A stretch of 64,000 nucleotides of DNA from Aptenodytes patagonicus (GCF_965638725.1 NC_134975.1:248001-312000), one strand, 5' to 3'. Positions 1 through 22,912 are shown, counted from the stretch's first letter. Numbers and translations: made by a program. The notes: generated by a model from the letters alone, not told the origin.

Positions 1-10622
<10,622 letters not shown>

Positions 10623-12833
10623 TCCCGCTCCGCCGACGGGACGGGCTCCCCGGTGCCCCCCTTCCACGCATTTTCCCTTTTATTTTTGGAGGGGGGGGGT
10701 CTTTTTTTCATTTTTTTCCAACCTTTCCATGTTTTTTGGTTGATTTGGGTTGGTTTTGTGTTTGGTTTTCTTTTTTTTTTTTTTTAATCTCTCGGGGGGG
10801 GGGGGGGGGGGGGGGGTGTCGGGGTTTATTTTACTCGTTTTTGCCGCGCGAGGGTTTCTTTCTCACCTCCCCCGCGGCAAGATGGGCCGCGGCCCCCTGC
10901 GAGGGGACGGGCTGACCCCGCCGTGTCCCCGCCCCGCAGGGTGGCTTTTGGGGTGACGCCGCGGTGTCCCCACCGAGGGGACACGGACGGGACGGGGGCT
11001 GCCTTTCCCATCGCCGTTTCCCGGCTTTTCCACCCAAAATGAGGCGCCCAAATCCATTCCGCCGCCTCCCCGGCAACGCGGCGTGCCAAAACCCGCGCTT
11101 TTTTCCCCTCCTTTTCTTGGGAAAGTTCAGACCCCTGCGCCAGCCGGGGTCGCGTTTTTGGGGCTTTTTGTTAATTTTTTTGATTTTTTTGGGGGGGTGA
11201 GAGCTGCTTTTTTTTTTTTTTTCTTTTTTTTTCTTTTCCCTTTCTTTCCGGTTTTATTTTTATTTCCCTTTTTTTCCTCCCTGTTTTTATCATTTCGCCC
11301 CGCCATCTCTCCCGCCTCGGAGGATGCTCCCCGCAGCCCGGCCGATATTCCCCCCCCCCCCCCCCCGCCCAGACGAGGCCTTACACCCCAACGTCCTCCT
11401 CCGGCCGGCATGAAACGGGGCAAAATCCCTCCATTTGGGGGTTTTCCCTTGCTCCCACACGGCGCAGAGGGAGAAACGCTTCGCCTCCGTGTCCGTCCCC
11501 CCCAACCCGTCACGGTCGCACAGGGTTTGTTTTGGGGTTTGGGGGGATTTATTTTGGGGGGGGGGGGGGGAAGCCGCTTTCACCCCCAAAACGCCGCTGA
11601 CGGGGAGAGGTGGGAGACGCCGCTGTTTTGGGGCTCTCCGGGGACACCCCAATATCCCCGTCTGCCCCCCCCAAGGGTCCCGTTGACTGAATGTGCCTGT
11701 TTTTTCTAAAAATCAACTTAAAAAACCTACCTCCGAACCCCCACCTCCCTGCCACCGCACCCCCAATTTCACCTCCCAGAACCCCCAAAAGAGAGGAGCC
11801 AACCGGGACGGCGGCGGAGTAGCCCCGAAACCGGCCCCGTGAGCAGAAAAATAGCCCCCAAAACTGGCCAAAATAGCCCCCAAAATGGCCAAAATAGCCC
11901 AAAAATGGCCAAAAATAGCCCAAAAGTGGCTGAAATAGCCCCCCAAATGGCCAAAATAGCCCAAAAAGCGGCCGAAAATAGCCCAAAAAGCGGCCGAAAT
12001 AGCCCAAAAAGCGGCCGAAATAGCTCAAAAACTGCTGAAATAGCTCAAAAAAGGCTGAAATAGCCCCAAAAATGACTGAAATAGCTCAGAAAATGGCTGT
12101 AATAGCCCCCAAAAATGGCTGAAATAGCCCCCAAAATGACTGAAATAGTCCAAAAAGTGGCCGAAATAGCTCAAAAAAGGCTGAAATAGCCCCAAAAATG
12201 ACCGAAAATAGCTCAGAAAATGGCCGTAATAGCCCCCAAAAATGGCCGAAATAGCTCAAAAATGGCTGAAATAGCTCAAAAACGGCCAAAATAGCCCAAA
12301 ACCCAACCAAAATAGCCCCAAAACTGGCCGAAATAGCCCCCCAAAAGGCAGAGATAGCCCAAAAAAAGACCGAAATAGCCCAAAAAAAGACCGAAATAGC
12401 CCCCAAAAAGACTGAAATAGCCCCAAAATGGCCAAAATAGCTCATAAAACGACCGAAATTGCCCCAAATTAACCAAAACCCCTCAAAATTGACCAAAACC
12501 CCTACAAACCACCACCGCACCAAAAAAAAAACCACCCCCAAACCAACCCGGCTCTGGGCGACGAAGTGGCTCCAGCCCGGTGGTTTCTCTCCTCCCCCTC
12601 CTCGAGCGCGATTCGGGTGGAAATGAAAGCGTTTTGGTTAAAAATGGGTGGGTTTCCCCCATTTTCGCGCCCTGACAGGGGCGGGACGACGAAATGTCCC
12701 TCAACGGGTGGGTTTTACCCCAATTTCCCTCGGCAAAGCTTCACGGTTGTGTCTTATCCGGGAAAAAAAAAACAAAAAAAAAAAACAAAAAACAAAACCA
12801 AGTGACACCAAAACGGCTTGTTTTCGTAATAAA
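10623..12833 (+). other. DPF2: DPF2 3' UTR and probable poly(A) signal
   Basis: After the stop comes G/T- and C-rich low-complexity sequence. The first AATAAA on the + strand that I find is at 12828-12833, which would give a 2.2-kb 3' UTR. A second lies at 14205-14210. The UTR choice is inference. Confidence 0.45.
11840..12480. repeat. 17-20 bp minisatellite with AAATAGCCC core
   Basis: More than 30 short units of the form AAATAGCCCAAAAAGCGGCC follow DPF2. The minus-strand frames read as repeated GYFGRFL-type peptides. These are open only because the unit lacks stops, so no gene is called. Confidence 0.9.
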
Positions 12834-12864
12834 AACGGATAAAACCGCAGCGGTGTGGAAGTGA

Positions 12865-13035
12865 GGGCGTTTGGGGGCGAAAATGGGGCTTTTGGGGGCA
12901 AAAATGGGGGGGTTGGGGCAAAAAAGGGGGGTTTGGGGCAAAAATGGGGGGGTTTGGGCAAAAAGGGGGGTTTGGGGCAAAAATGGGGGGTTTGGGCAAA
13001 AAGGGGGGTTTGGGGCAAAAATGGGGGGGTTTGGG
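12865..13035. repeat. GGGGTTTGGGGCAAAAAT-type short tandem repeat
   Basis: About ten G-rich units of 17-18 bp. The G tracts suggest quadruplex potential. Confidence 0.85.
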
Positions 13036-13076
13036 GAGCACCGGTGTGTTGGGGGGTGCCTGGGATTGGGGGCAAA

Positions 13077-13860
13077 AACGTATTTAGGCGCTCGGATGTG
13101 GCTTCTCCGAGGGCTGATACTGGGGTTGTGCTGCCCCGAATTTGGGGTGAAAACCCGCCGTTTAGGCGCTCAGATGTGGCTTCTCTGAGGGCCAAAACTG
13201 GGGCTGTGCTGCCCCGAATTTGGGGTGAAAACGAGCTATTTAGGTGCTCGGATGTGGCTTCTCTGAGGGCCGATACTGGGGTTGTGCTGCCCTGAGTTTG
13301 GGGTCAAAACCAGCTATTTAGGCGCTCGGATGTGGCTTCTCTGAGGGCCGATACTGGGGTTGTGCTGCCCTGAGTTTGGGGTGAAAACCCGCCGTTTAGG
13401 CGCTCGGATGTGGCTTCTCTGAGGGCCGATACTGGGGTTGTGCTGCCCTGAGTTTGGGGTGAAAACCCGCCGTTTAGGCGCTCGGATGTGGCTTCTCCGA
13501 GGGCTGATACTGGGGTTGTGCTGCCCTGAGTTTGGGGTCAAAACCAGCTATTTAGGTGCTCAGATGTGGCTTCTCTGAGGGCTGATACTGGGGTTGTGCT
13601 GCCCCAAATTTGAGGTGAGAATGAGCTATTTAGGTGCTTGGATGTGGCTTCTCTGAGGGCCGAAACTGGGGCTGTGCTACCCTGAGTTTGGGGTGAAAAG
13701 AAGCTATTTAGGCGCTCAGATGTGGCTTCTCTGAGGGCTGATACTGGGGTTGTGCTGCCCTGAGTTTGGGGTGAAAACCCGCCGTTTAGGCGCTCGGATG
13801 TGGCTTCTCTGAGGGCTGATACTGGGGTTGTGCTGCCCTGGTTTTTGGGGTAAAATCGGC
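13077..13860. repeat. 78-bp tandem repeat, about 10 copies
   Basis: The phrase GGATGTGGCTTCTC recurs every 77-79 bases (about 13093, 13172, 13250, 13328, 13407 and so on to about 13797). Each is followed by TACTGGGGTTGTGCTGCCC. The copies are very similar, suggesting recent amplification. Confidence 0.92.
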
Positions 13861-14191
13861 CCCATGAGGGGCTTTTGCCACCCGCTGGCCCCGGCTTGAC
13901 GTGACAATTAATCCCTTTGCAGATTAATTTTGCAGCTAAATCGCCCGAATTGGGGCAAAGGCCGGAGCTCGAGCGCCAGGAGCCAGGCGTCCGGGTAATA
14001 TATAGGGGAAATTAATCCTCGTTAGCCTCCTTTGGGGGGGGGGGTCCCCCCAAAAGCCTGGGTTCCCCAGGGGAGGGGGTGTCCCCCCAAAAGCCTGGGT
14101 TCCCCGGGGGGGTGCGGGGACCCCCGGAGGCCTGGGTCCCCCCGGGGGGGCGGGGAGCGGTTGATATCGAACGCCGACGTTGCGATGAGGC

Positions 14192-14197
14192 TTTATT
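14192..14197 (-). terminator. poly(A) signal of the proximal SLC22 gene
   Basis: AATAAA on the minus strand, 166 nt past the stop codon at 14363. A + strand AATAAA sits only 8 bases away at 14205-14210, where DPF2 transcription converges. Confidence 0.65.
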
Positions 14198-14362
14198 GGG
14201 ATTAAATAAATAGCGTCGGGGGGGGGAGGGGGGTATCGACCGGGGGGGGGACGGACACACACGACACGTGTCACCCCCGGGGGTCCTGTCGTCGTCCCCC
14301 CCCCCCCCGGCCCCCCCCGGCCCAGCGGGACCCAGGTGTCCCCGATGCCCATCTTCTCCCGC

Positions 14363-17300
14363 TCAGACGCCGTCCTTGGTCTTGGTGGTACTCAGGGGGA
14401 CAGTGACCTCCTCCTCCTTGAGGTGACCCGCTCTGTGACCGCGCCGGGGGCAGAGAAACCCCAAAACCTTCAGCCCTTCTACCCCAAAATCGTCGGCTCT
14501 TACCCCAAAACCTTCGGCTCTTCCCGCCCCAAAACCTTCAGCTCTTACCGCAAAACCTTCGGCTCTTTCTGCCCCAAAACCTTCAGCCCCTCTACCCCAA
14601 AACCTTCAGCTCTTACCCCAAAACCTTCGGCTCTTCCCACCCCAAAACCTTCAGCCCTTCTCCCCCAAAACCTTCGGCTCTTCCCACCCCAAAACCTTCA
14701 GCCCTTCTCCCCCAAAACCTTCAGCTCTTACCCCAAAACCTTCGGCTCTTCCCACCCCAAAACCTTCAGCCCTTCTCCCCCAAAACCTTCGGCTCTTCCC
14801 ACCCCAAAACCTTCAGCCCTTCTCCCCCAAAACCTTCAGCTCTTACCCCAAAACCTTTGGCTCTTTCCTCCCCAAAACCTTCAGCTCTTACCCCAAAACA
14901 GTCAGCTCTTCCCGCCCCAAAAACTTCAGCCCTTCCCACCCCAAAACCTTTGGCCTTTCTCCCCCAAAACCTTCAACCCTTCTCCCCCAAAACCTTCAGC
15001 CCTTCCCACCCCAAAACCTTTGGTTCTTCCCACCCCAAAACCTTCAGCCCTTCTCCCCCAAAATCTTTGTCTCTTCCCCCCCCAAAACCTCCCGGGTTCC
15101 TCCAGGAAAGAGATCTTCCCCCTAACATGGGGATTCCCCCACCTCGTGTCCACCACGAAAGGATCGGGGAGAAAAAGGGGACCTGGTGGGGACGGGGTCC
15201 CTCGGTCTGGCCAAGGCCACCCCGCTGGGGAGCCCCTCACCGTCTCTCGACGTCCTTGACGGTCTCGGGCAGGGGCACGTTGCGGGTCTCGGGCAGGAAG
15301 CAGGTGGCGACGGCCGAGACGATGGGGGCGGCCCCGTAGATGACGAGGGGCAGCACCGGGGTCACGTCAGCTGCCATGCGCACCAACGGGGCCACCATGC
15401 CCCCCACGCGGGCCATGGTGCCCCCCAGCCCCATCCCCGTCTGCCTGCGCCAGGGAGAGGGAGTGGGTGGACGGACGGACAGACGGATGGACGGATGGAG
15501 AGGTGGTTGGATGGATGGATGGATGGATGGGTGGGTGGTTGGATGGATGGATGGATGGAGAGATGGATGGATGGATGGATGGATGGATGGATGGATGGAT
15601 GGATGGAGGGTTTGATGATGGATGGGTGGGTGGGTGGGTGGGTGGACGGATGGAGGGGTTGAAGGTTGGGTGGATGGATGGAGGGGTTGAGGGATGGATG
15701 GAGGCGTGGAGAGGTGGATGGATGGAGGGGTTGATGATGGATGGATGGAGGGGTGGAGAGGTGGATGGATGGAGGGGTTGATGATGGATGGATGGATGGA
15801 TGAAGAGGTGGATGGATGGAGGGTTTGATGATGGGCGGGTGGGTGGTTGGACGGATGAAGGTGTTGAAGGATGGGTGGATGGATGGATGGAGGGGTTGAG
15901 GGATGGATGGATGGATGGATGAAGAGGTGGATGGATGGAGGGTTGGAGGGATGGATGGAGGGGTTGAGGGATGGATGGATGGATGAAGAGGTGGATGGAT
16001 GGAGGGTTGGATGGATGGATGGAGAGGTGGATGGGTGAGTGGGTGGGTGGTTGGACGGATGGAGGGGTTGAAGGATGGATGGATGAAAAGGTGGATGGAT
16101 GGAGGGTTGGATGGATGGATGGAGAGGTGGATGGGTGGGTGGGCGGGTGGGTGGTTGGACGGATGGAGGGGTTGATGGGTGGGTGGGTGGGTGGATGGAT
16201 GGAGGGGTTGAGGGATGGAGGGGTTGAAGGATGGATGGATGAAAAGGTGGATGGATGGAGGGTTGGATGGATGGATGGATGGAGAGGTGGATGGATGGAG
16301 GGGTTGATGGATGGGTGGGTGGGTGGGTGGACGGATGGAGGTGTTGAAGGATGGGTGGATGGATGGAGGGGTTGAGGGATGGAGGGGTTGATGGTGGGTG
16401 GATGGACGGACGGACAGATGAATGGATGGAGATAGAGGTGGTTGGATGGAAGGAGCAGTTGAGGGATGGAGGGGTTGAGGGATGGAAGGGTTGATGATGA
16501 TGGATGGATGGGTGGATGGGTGGGTTGAGGGATGGAAGGGTTGATGGTGGATGGATGGGTGGAGGGGTGGATGGAGGGGTTGAAGGGTTGAGGGATGGAG
16601 GGGTTGGTGGTGGTTGGAGGGGTTGAAGGGTTGAGGGATGGAGGGGTTGGTGGTGGTTGGAGGGGTTGAAGGGTTGAGGGATGGAGGGGTTGGTGGTGGT
16701 TGGAGGGGTTGAAGCGTTGAGGGATGGAGGGGTTGGTGGTGGACGGGTGGATGGAGAGGTGGTTGGAGGGGGTGGAGGGGTTGGTGGCGGATGGGTGGGT
16801 TGGTCGGCGCCATGGAATGGTGTTTGCACGGGTGGGTGGGTGGGCGGGTGGGCGGGTAGATGGGCTGGTCGATGGGCGGGTGGGTGGGTTGGTGGGTGGA
16901 GGACGGCTCGGTGAGTGGGTTGGCAGACGGATGAGCGGATGGACGGACAGACGGATGGAGGGAGGGCTGCGGTGCCAGCAGCCCCCGCGGGTGACGACCA
17001 CCCACCTGATGACGGTGGGGAAGAGCTCTCCGGAGAAGATGTAGGCGCAGTTGAAGGAGGCGGCCAACGAGCCCTTCCCGATCACGGCGAAGGCCATGCG
17101 CAGCGTCTGCAGCTCTGGGGACGGGGATGGGAGGTCTCGCACCTCCGGCCCCCCAACGGCTCCTCGGTGACCCGCCAAAGGTCCTCCTTCCCTCCGCCTC
17201 CACCCCCGGAATGTCCCGAGCCCCTCCAATGACCCTTCATCCCTCCATCCTTCAACCTCTGTCGCTGTGTGTCCCCCCCCCCGGTGCACCCCCAACGTCC

Positions 17301-20300
17301 CCCCAACGTCCCGTCCCCCCCCGTCTCTGTCCTCCAACCTCCTTCCCTCCGTCCCTCCAACCTCCACCCATCCTTCCACCCTCTGTCCCTCCATCCCGTC
17401 ATCCTCCAACCTCCATCCCTCCATCTTTCCAGCCTCTGTCCCTCCAACTTCTCTCTCTACCCTACATCTTCTTCCTCCATCCCATTCTCCTCCATCCCAC
17501 TGTCCTCCATCCCACTGTCCCCCATTCCATTGTCCTCCGTCCGTCTGTCCTCCATCTGTCTGTCCTCCATCCCACTGTCCTCCATCCCACTGTCCCCCAT
17601 TCCATTGTCCTCCATCCCTCCATCCCACTGTCCTCCATCCCACTGTCCTCCATCCCTCCATCCCACTGTCCTCCATCCCTCCATCCCATTGTCCTCCGTC
17701 CCACTGTCTTCCATCCCACTGTCCTCCATCCCATCGTCCTCCATCCCTCCATCCCACTGTCCTCCATCCCACTGTCCTCCATCCCTCCATCCCACTGTCC
17801 TCCATCCCACTGTCCTCCATCCCACTGTCCTCCATCCCTCCATCCCACTGTCCTCCCTCCCACTGTCCTCCGTCCCACTGTCCTCCATCCCCCTGTCCTC
17901 CATCCCTCCATCCCACTGTCCTCCATCCCACTGTCCTCCATCCCTCCATCCCATTGTCCTCCATCCCACTGTCCTCCATCCCACTGTCCTCCATCCCTCC
18001 ATCCCACTGTCCTCCATCCCTCCATCCCATTGTCCTCCATCCCACTGTCCTCCATCCCTCCATCCCACTGTCCTCCATCCCTCCATCCCACTGTCCTCCG
18101 TCCCACTGTCTTCCATCCCACTGTCCTCCATCCCACTGTCCTCCATCCCACTGTCCTCCATCCCTCCATCCCACTGTCCTCCATCCCACTGTCCTCCATC
18201 CCACTGTCCTCCATCCCACTGTCCTCCATCCCTCCATCCCACTGTCCTCCATCCCTCCATCCCATTGTCCTCCATCCCACTGTCCTCCATCCCTCCATCC
18301 CACTGTCCTCCATCCCACTGTCCTCCATCCCTCCATCCCATTGTCCTCCATCCCACTGTCCTCCATCCCTCCATCCCACTGTCCTCCATCCCACTGTCCT
18401 CCATCCCTCCATCCCACTGTCCTCCATCCCACTGTCCTCCATCCCTCCATCCCATTGTCCTCCGTCCTTTCAGCCCTCCGCCACCCATCCATCCACCCAT
18501 CCATCCATCCATCCCGGCGCCCACCCATCGGCACGACAATGTTGGCCAGGATGCAGATGCCGGCGAGCGCCAAGGAGCCGCTCTGGGCCACCCGCCGCCC
18601 CAGGCAGCTGATGGCCAGCACCGAGGCCAGCTTGGCCGGGATGTCCACCGCCCCGAAGACCAGCTGGCTCAGGTAGATGTCCACCCCGAAGCCCTGCAGA
18701 TCCATGGCCAGCCCGTAGTAGGCGAAGCTGGTGGAGAACCTGCCCCCAAAACCCAACGTGTCAACGCAAAACCCACCAGGCACGACCAAGTGGGGACCGA
18801 AAAGGGGGGGGTTGGCCCCCAAAAGGGGGGGGTTGATCCCCAAAAGGTGGGGTTTGACCCAAAAAGGTGGGGTTTGGCCCCCAAAAAGGTGGGGTTTGAT
18901 CCCCAAAAGGTGTTTTTTGCCCCCAAAAAAGGTGGGGTTTGGGCCCCCAAAAGGTGGGTTTTGGCCCCCAAAAAGGTGGGTTTTGATCCCCAAAAGGTGG
19001 GGTTTGGCCCCAAAAAAGGTGGGGTTTGGCCCCCAAAAGGTGGGGTTTGCCCCAAAAGGTGGGGTTTGGCCCCCAAAACGGTGGGGGTTGGCCCCCCAAA
19101 AGGTGGGGTTTGCCCCAAAAGGTGGGGTTTGGCCCCCCAAAAGGTGGGGTTTGATCCCCAAAAGGTGTTTTTTGCCCCCCAAAAAGGTGGGGTTTGCCCC
19201 AAAAGGTGGGGGTTTGCCCCCAAAAAGGTGGGGGTTGCCCTCCAAAAAAGGTGGTTTTTGACCCCCAAAAGGTGTTTTTTGACCCCCAAAAGGAGGGGTC
19301 TGCCCCCCCAAAAGGAGGGTTTTGCCCCAAAAAGGAGGGGTTTGCCCCCAAAAGTGGGGTTTGACCCCCAAAAGGTGGGGTTTGGCCCAAAAAGGTGGGG
19401 TTTGACCCCAAAAAGGAGGGGTTTTCCCCCAAAAGGTGGGGTTTGGCCCCCCAAAAGGTGGGGTTTGATCCCCAAAAAGTGGTTTTTGCCCCCCCCCCAA
19501 AGTGGTTTTGCCCCAAAAGGCGGGTTTTGGCCCCAAAATGGCCCCACTTGCCAGACGAAGGAGACGCCGCAGGAGACCGTCCTCATCCCGGGGGTGCGGA
19601 CCAGGGTGGCCAGGGCCCCCCCTGGCAGCGGCGGCTCCCGGCGCACCAGCGCCCGCAGCGCCTGCGGGAGGGGGGGATCTGGGGGGATCTTGGGGGGGGG
19701 ATCTAGGAGGGATCCAAGGGGTCGGGGGGATCCAGGGGATGGGAGGGATCTGGGGGAGGATAATGGGGACCTGGGTGGAGCTAGTGGGGTCGGGGGGATC
19801 TGGGAGGGGACGATAGGGGTCTCAGGAGGGGATCCAGGTGATCTGGAGGGGATTGGAGGGGTCTGGGGGGATCTAGGTGGGATCAGAGGGATCTAGGCGG
19901 GATACTAGGGGTCTCAGGAGGGGATCCAGGTGATGTGGAGGGGTCTGGGGGGATCTAGGTGGGATCAGAGGGATCTAGGAGGGATAATAGGGGTCTCAGG
20001 AGGGGATCCAGGTGATGTGGAGGGGTCTGGGGGGATCTAGGTGGGATCAGAGGGATCTAGGAGGGATAATAGGGGTCTCGAGGGGATCCAGGTGATGTGG
20101 AGGGGATTGGAGGGGTCTGGGGGGATCAGAGGGATCTAGGAGGGATACTAGGGGTCTCAGGGGGGATCCAGGTGATGTGGAGGGGATTGGAGGGGTCTGG
20201 GGGGATCTAGGTGGGATCAGAGGGATCTAAGAGGGATACTAGGGGTCTCGGGGGGATCCAGGTGATGTGGAGGTGATTGGAGGGGTCTGGGGGATCTAGG

Positions 20301-22912
20301 TGGGATCAGAGGGATCTAGGAGGGATACTAGGGGTCTCAAGAGGGGATCCAGGTGATGTGGAGGGATGGGGGCTGTTGGAGAGATCCAAGAAGGTCACAG
20401 GGACTGTGGGGGGATCCAGGTGATGTGGAGGGATCTGGGAGGGATCTAGGGGAGGGTCAGAAGTATCTAGGAGGGATAGAGGGGGTCTGGGGCGATCTAG
20501 GCTGAGTAGAGGGGAAATGGGGGGATCTAAGGGAGAATGAGGGGGGGTCTGGAAGGATTTGGGGGATCTAGTGAGATCTGGGAGGATCTGGAAGGATCCG
20601 GGGGTGCGGGGATGTAGGAGAGGCTACAAGGGAACTGGGGGGGGGGGGATCTGGGAGATCAGGGGGATGGGGGGGGGGCTCTGGGAAGCTCCCCGTCACC
20701 TCCTCGCTGAGTTTGCCCCCTTCCTCCATCCTGCCATTGACGCGGGCGACTTTGCGGAGCCCCTTCAGGGCCAGGTCGGGTCTCCCCGAAATCACCTGCC
20801 ACCGGGCTGACTCCACGAACAGCCTTGGGGGCGGGGGGGGGGGAGAGGGGTTATGGGGGACCCCGAGCATCCGGGGTGGGGGGGGGTCCCTGCTCCTACT
20901 CGGCACCTCCCACCCACCCATTGAGGACCAAGGTGTCCCCACCCCACCCCCCTCCCGTAAGGACCCCAGACACCCCAATATCCACCTCCTCGCCCCCCCC
21001 CCAAGCCATGAGGATGGGGGTGGGCAGCCGCCCGGACGCCTGGGTTCCCCGTACCAGGAGTAGAGGAAGAAGAGGAAGAAGGGGAGGGAGACGACGAGCT
21101 GGAGCCAGCGCCAGTGAGGGAGGCCGAAGGCCGCGGCCGCCAGCACGAACTGCCCCAAGGTGTAGCAGTAGCCGTTAATGGTGCCCACCACGGCGCGCGC
21201 TTCCGTCGGGATCCACTCCATGCCTGCGGGCAAACCGTCAGCGCGCGGACGGTGGGGGTCTGTCCCGTGGGATAGGGCCAACCCGGGATATCTGGGTCCC
21301 TCCCGCGGGGTGGGGGTGGTAGGGTTGGAGCCTGGACGCCTGGAGCCTTCCCCAAGGTCAATGGTGGTAGAGCCAAGCACGGACACGTGGGTCCCTCCCC
21401 AGGGTCAACGCGGTAGGGTTGGGGCCTGGGTCCCTCCCCAGGGTCAACGGCGGTAGGGTTGGGGCCTGGGTCCCTCCCAAGGGTCAACGCGGTAGGGTTG
21501 GGGCCTGGGTCCTTCCCCAGGGTCAATGGCGGTAGGGTTGGGGCCTGGACGCCTGGGTGCTTCCCGTGGGATAAGGGTGGTAGGACCAAGCCCGGACCCC
21601 AGGGTCCCTCCCATGGGGTAGGGGGTGGCAGGACCAAGCCCAGACCCCAGGGTCCCCAGCTCACAGAGGGAGGCGGAGTTGAGGGAGACCCCGGCCATGG
21701 CCAGGCCCGCCAAGAAGCGGCAGAGACAGTAGACGACGAAGCTGGGGGCGGCCGCGGTGCCGGCCCTGTCACCCCCAGCTGCAGGTAGCACCAGGTCAGC
21801 AGCGCCCGGCGCCCGAACCTGCTGGGACACCGGCGCTGGGGGCACTGGGATGGGGGACATGGGGCACTGGGGGCACTGGGATGCTGATATGGGGCACTGG
21901 GAGAGGGGCATGAGGCACTGGAGGTGCTGGGATGGGGGATACGGGGTGCTGGAGATGCTGGGACAGGGGACACGGGGTGCTGGGGCCACCGGGACGGGGG
22001 TTGTGGGGTGCTGGGGCCACCGGGATGGGGACATGGGCACTGGGATGGGGGGGGGGCAAATGGGGGGGGCTGGGAATTCTGGGACAGGGACATGGGGCAC
22101 TGGGATGGGGACACAAGGCATCTGGAACACTGGGATCGGGGAATATGGGCGCTGGGAATACTGGGAAGAGTGACCTGGGGGCAGTGGGGACAGTGGGACA
22201 AGCCGTGCTGGGACAGACCCACCCCGGGGGGCAGTGGGGACACCAGGGGGAGAGGGAGGGGAGGACATCCCTGTGCACAGCTCTCCCCGCTTCCCAGTTC
22301 CTCCCAGTTCATCCCAGTACAGTTCCGGGGTGGCCACGCACTTGTCGGAGAGGACCCCGAAGAGGCCAGAGCCCAGGAGGATCCCGGCCATGTAGATGGA
22401 TTGGGCCACCTGCCTCAACGTCTTGGACTCGCACACCAGGTCCCACTGCCAGCGGGAGAGGACACGGGGAGGGTCAACACCTGGACACCTGGGTCGTTCC
22501 CCCACCCAGGGCGGGGCTGTGGGCCACCCCTCACCTCGGTCACGATGGTGTGAGCGAAGACGCCGTCGTGGTAAGTCCAGCCGTCATGGCAAGGCTCGGT
22601 GGCCGCCCCGTTAGCCGTGCCGTTGACCGTGCCATTGACCTCTAAGAGGTGCCACTGGGGTTCCACGTAGCGGCGGCAACGCTGGGGACGGTGGTGGCCA
22701 TCAGAGGGGATGGAGACGAGGAGTGGGACATCCCCGACGCTGTCATTGGCCAGGGGCCGAGGCCGGCAGTGGTGCTCGGGGACACCGGCAGTGAAGTTCT
22801 GCAGGAGGTTGTGGCTGGCCAGCATGAGCAGCGGAATGGCCAGGGCGGCCACGTAGGTCACCTGGAAGCGTCCCATCCCGCCCAGGCGGGCCAGCAGCTC
22901 CACGAAGGTCAT
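14363..22912 (-). CDS. SLC22-family organic anion transporter, copy 1 (proximal)
   Basis: Ten coding exons, minus strand: 22912-22535, 22445-22342, 21818-21665, 21223-21055, 20823-20700, 19661-19552, 18739-18525, 17114-17006, 15444-15241, 14432-14363. They total 1637 nt, one short of 546 codons. The protein begins [16 protein letters not shown] and has a glycosylatable first loop (NDS, NGT sites, paired Cys). It carries the MFS motif DKFGRR, then [50 protein letters not shown] and [13 protein letters not shown], and ends STTKTKDGV. This is the 12-helix plasma-membrane OAT architecture of SLC22A6/A8/A11. Two oddities stand out. Exon 3 (154 nt; 155 in both paralogues) lacks one base after LQLGVTG, and intron 6 starts with GCAAGT, a GC-AG donor. 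A 5' noncoding exon at about 25580-25468 splices to 22931. Exact orthology within SLC22 is not resolved. Confidence 0.93.
14455..15095. repeat. 22-23 bp CCCCAAAACCTTCAGCTCTT minisatellite, intron 9 of SLC22 copy 1
   Basis: About 28 units alternating TTCAGC and TTCGGC variants, between the last two coding exons. Confidence 0.9.
15470..16800. repeat. GGAT/GGGT tetranucleotide-based satellite, intron 8 of SLC22 copy 1
   Basis: About 1.3 kb of GGATGGATGGAGGGGTTGA-type sequence on the + strand. It produces the very long IHPSIHP-type minus-strand frames, which are not genes. Confidence 0.93.
17380..18475. repeat. 15-bp CCATCCCACTGTCCT minisatellite, intron 7 of SLC22 copy 1
   Basis: About 70 units, interspersed with CCATCCCT insertions. 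The unit is a multiple of 3 with no stop in several frames, so all frames look open. Confidence 0.93.
18790..19525. repeat. GGTGGGGTTTGGCCCCCAAAA repeat, intron 6 of SLC22 copy 1
   Basis: About 35 units of 20-22 bp fill most of the intron between exons 7 and 6. The array lies just inside the GC donor at 19551-19550. Confidence 0.9.
19665..20560. repeat. 70-85 bp GGATCTAGG tandem repeat, intron 5 of SLC22 copy 1
   Basis: Units contain GGGATCAGAGGGATCTAGGA and GGATCCAGGTGATGTGG. About ten copies, diverging towards the right. Confidence 0.88.
21290..21660. repeat. GGTAGGGTTGGGGCCTGGGT tandem repeat, intron 3 of SLC22 copy 1
   Basis: Around eight units of roughly 40 bp between exons 4 and 3. 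Confidence 0.8.
21840..22175. repeat. GGGCACTGGGATGGGGAC-type repeat, intron 2 of SLC22 copy 1
   Basis: Degenerate 18-30 bp units built on CACTGGGA and GCTGGGG. Confidence 0.8.

Noticed and set aside
11549-12541. Hydrophobic minus-strand frames (GYFGRFL, GAISVFF)
   Set aside because: Translation of the AAATAGCCC minisatellite. The membrane-like look comes from repeat composition.
15362-19536. Minus-strand open frames of 360-1389 codons (IHPSIHP and WDGGQ repeats)
   Set aside because: They run through tetranucleotide and 15-bp repeats and across OAT introns and exons. They are open only because the repeat lacks stops. Real OAT exons inside them are defined by splice sites.
17127-19896. Plus-strand frames of 469-875 codons
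   Set aside because: Reverse-strand shadows of the same repeats, with no domain.
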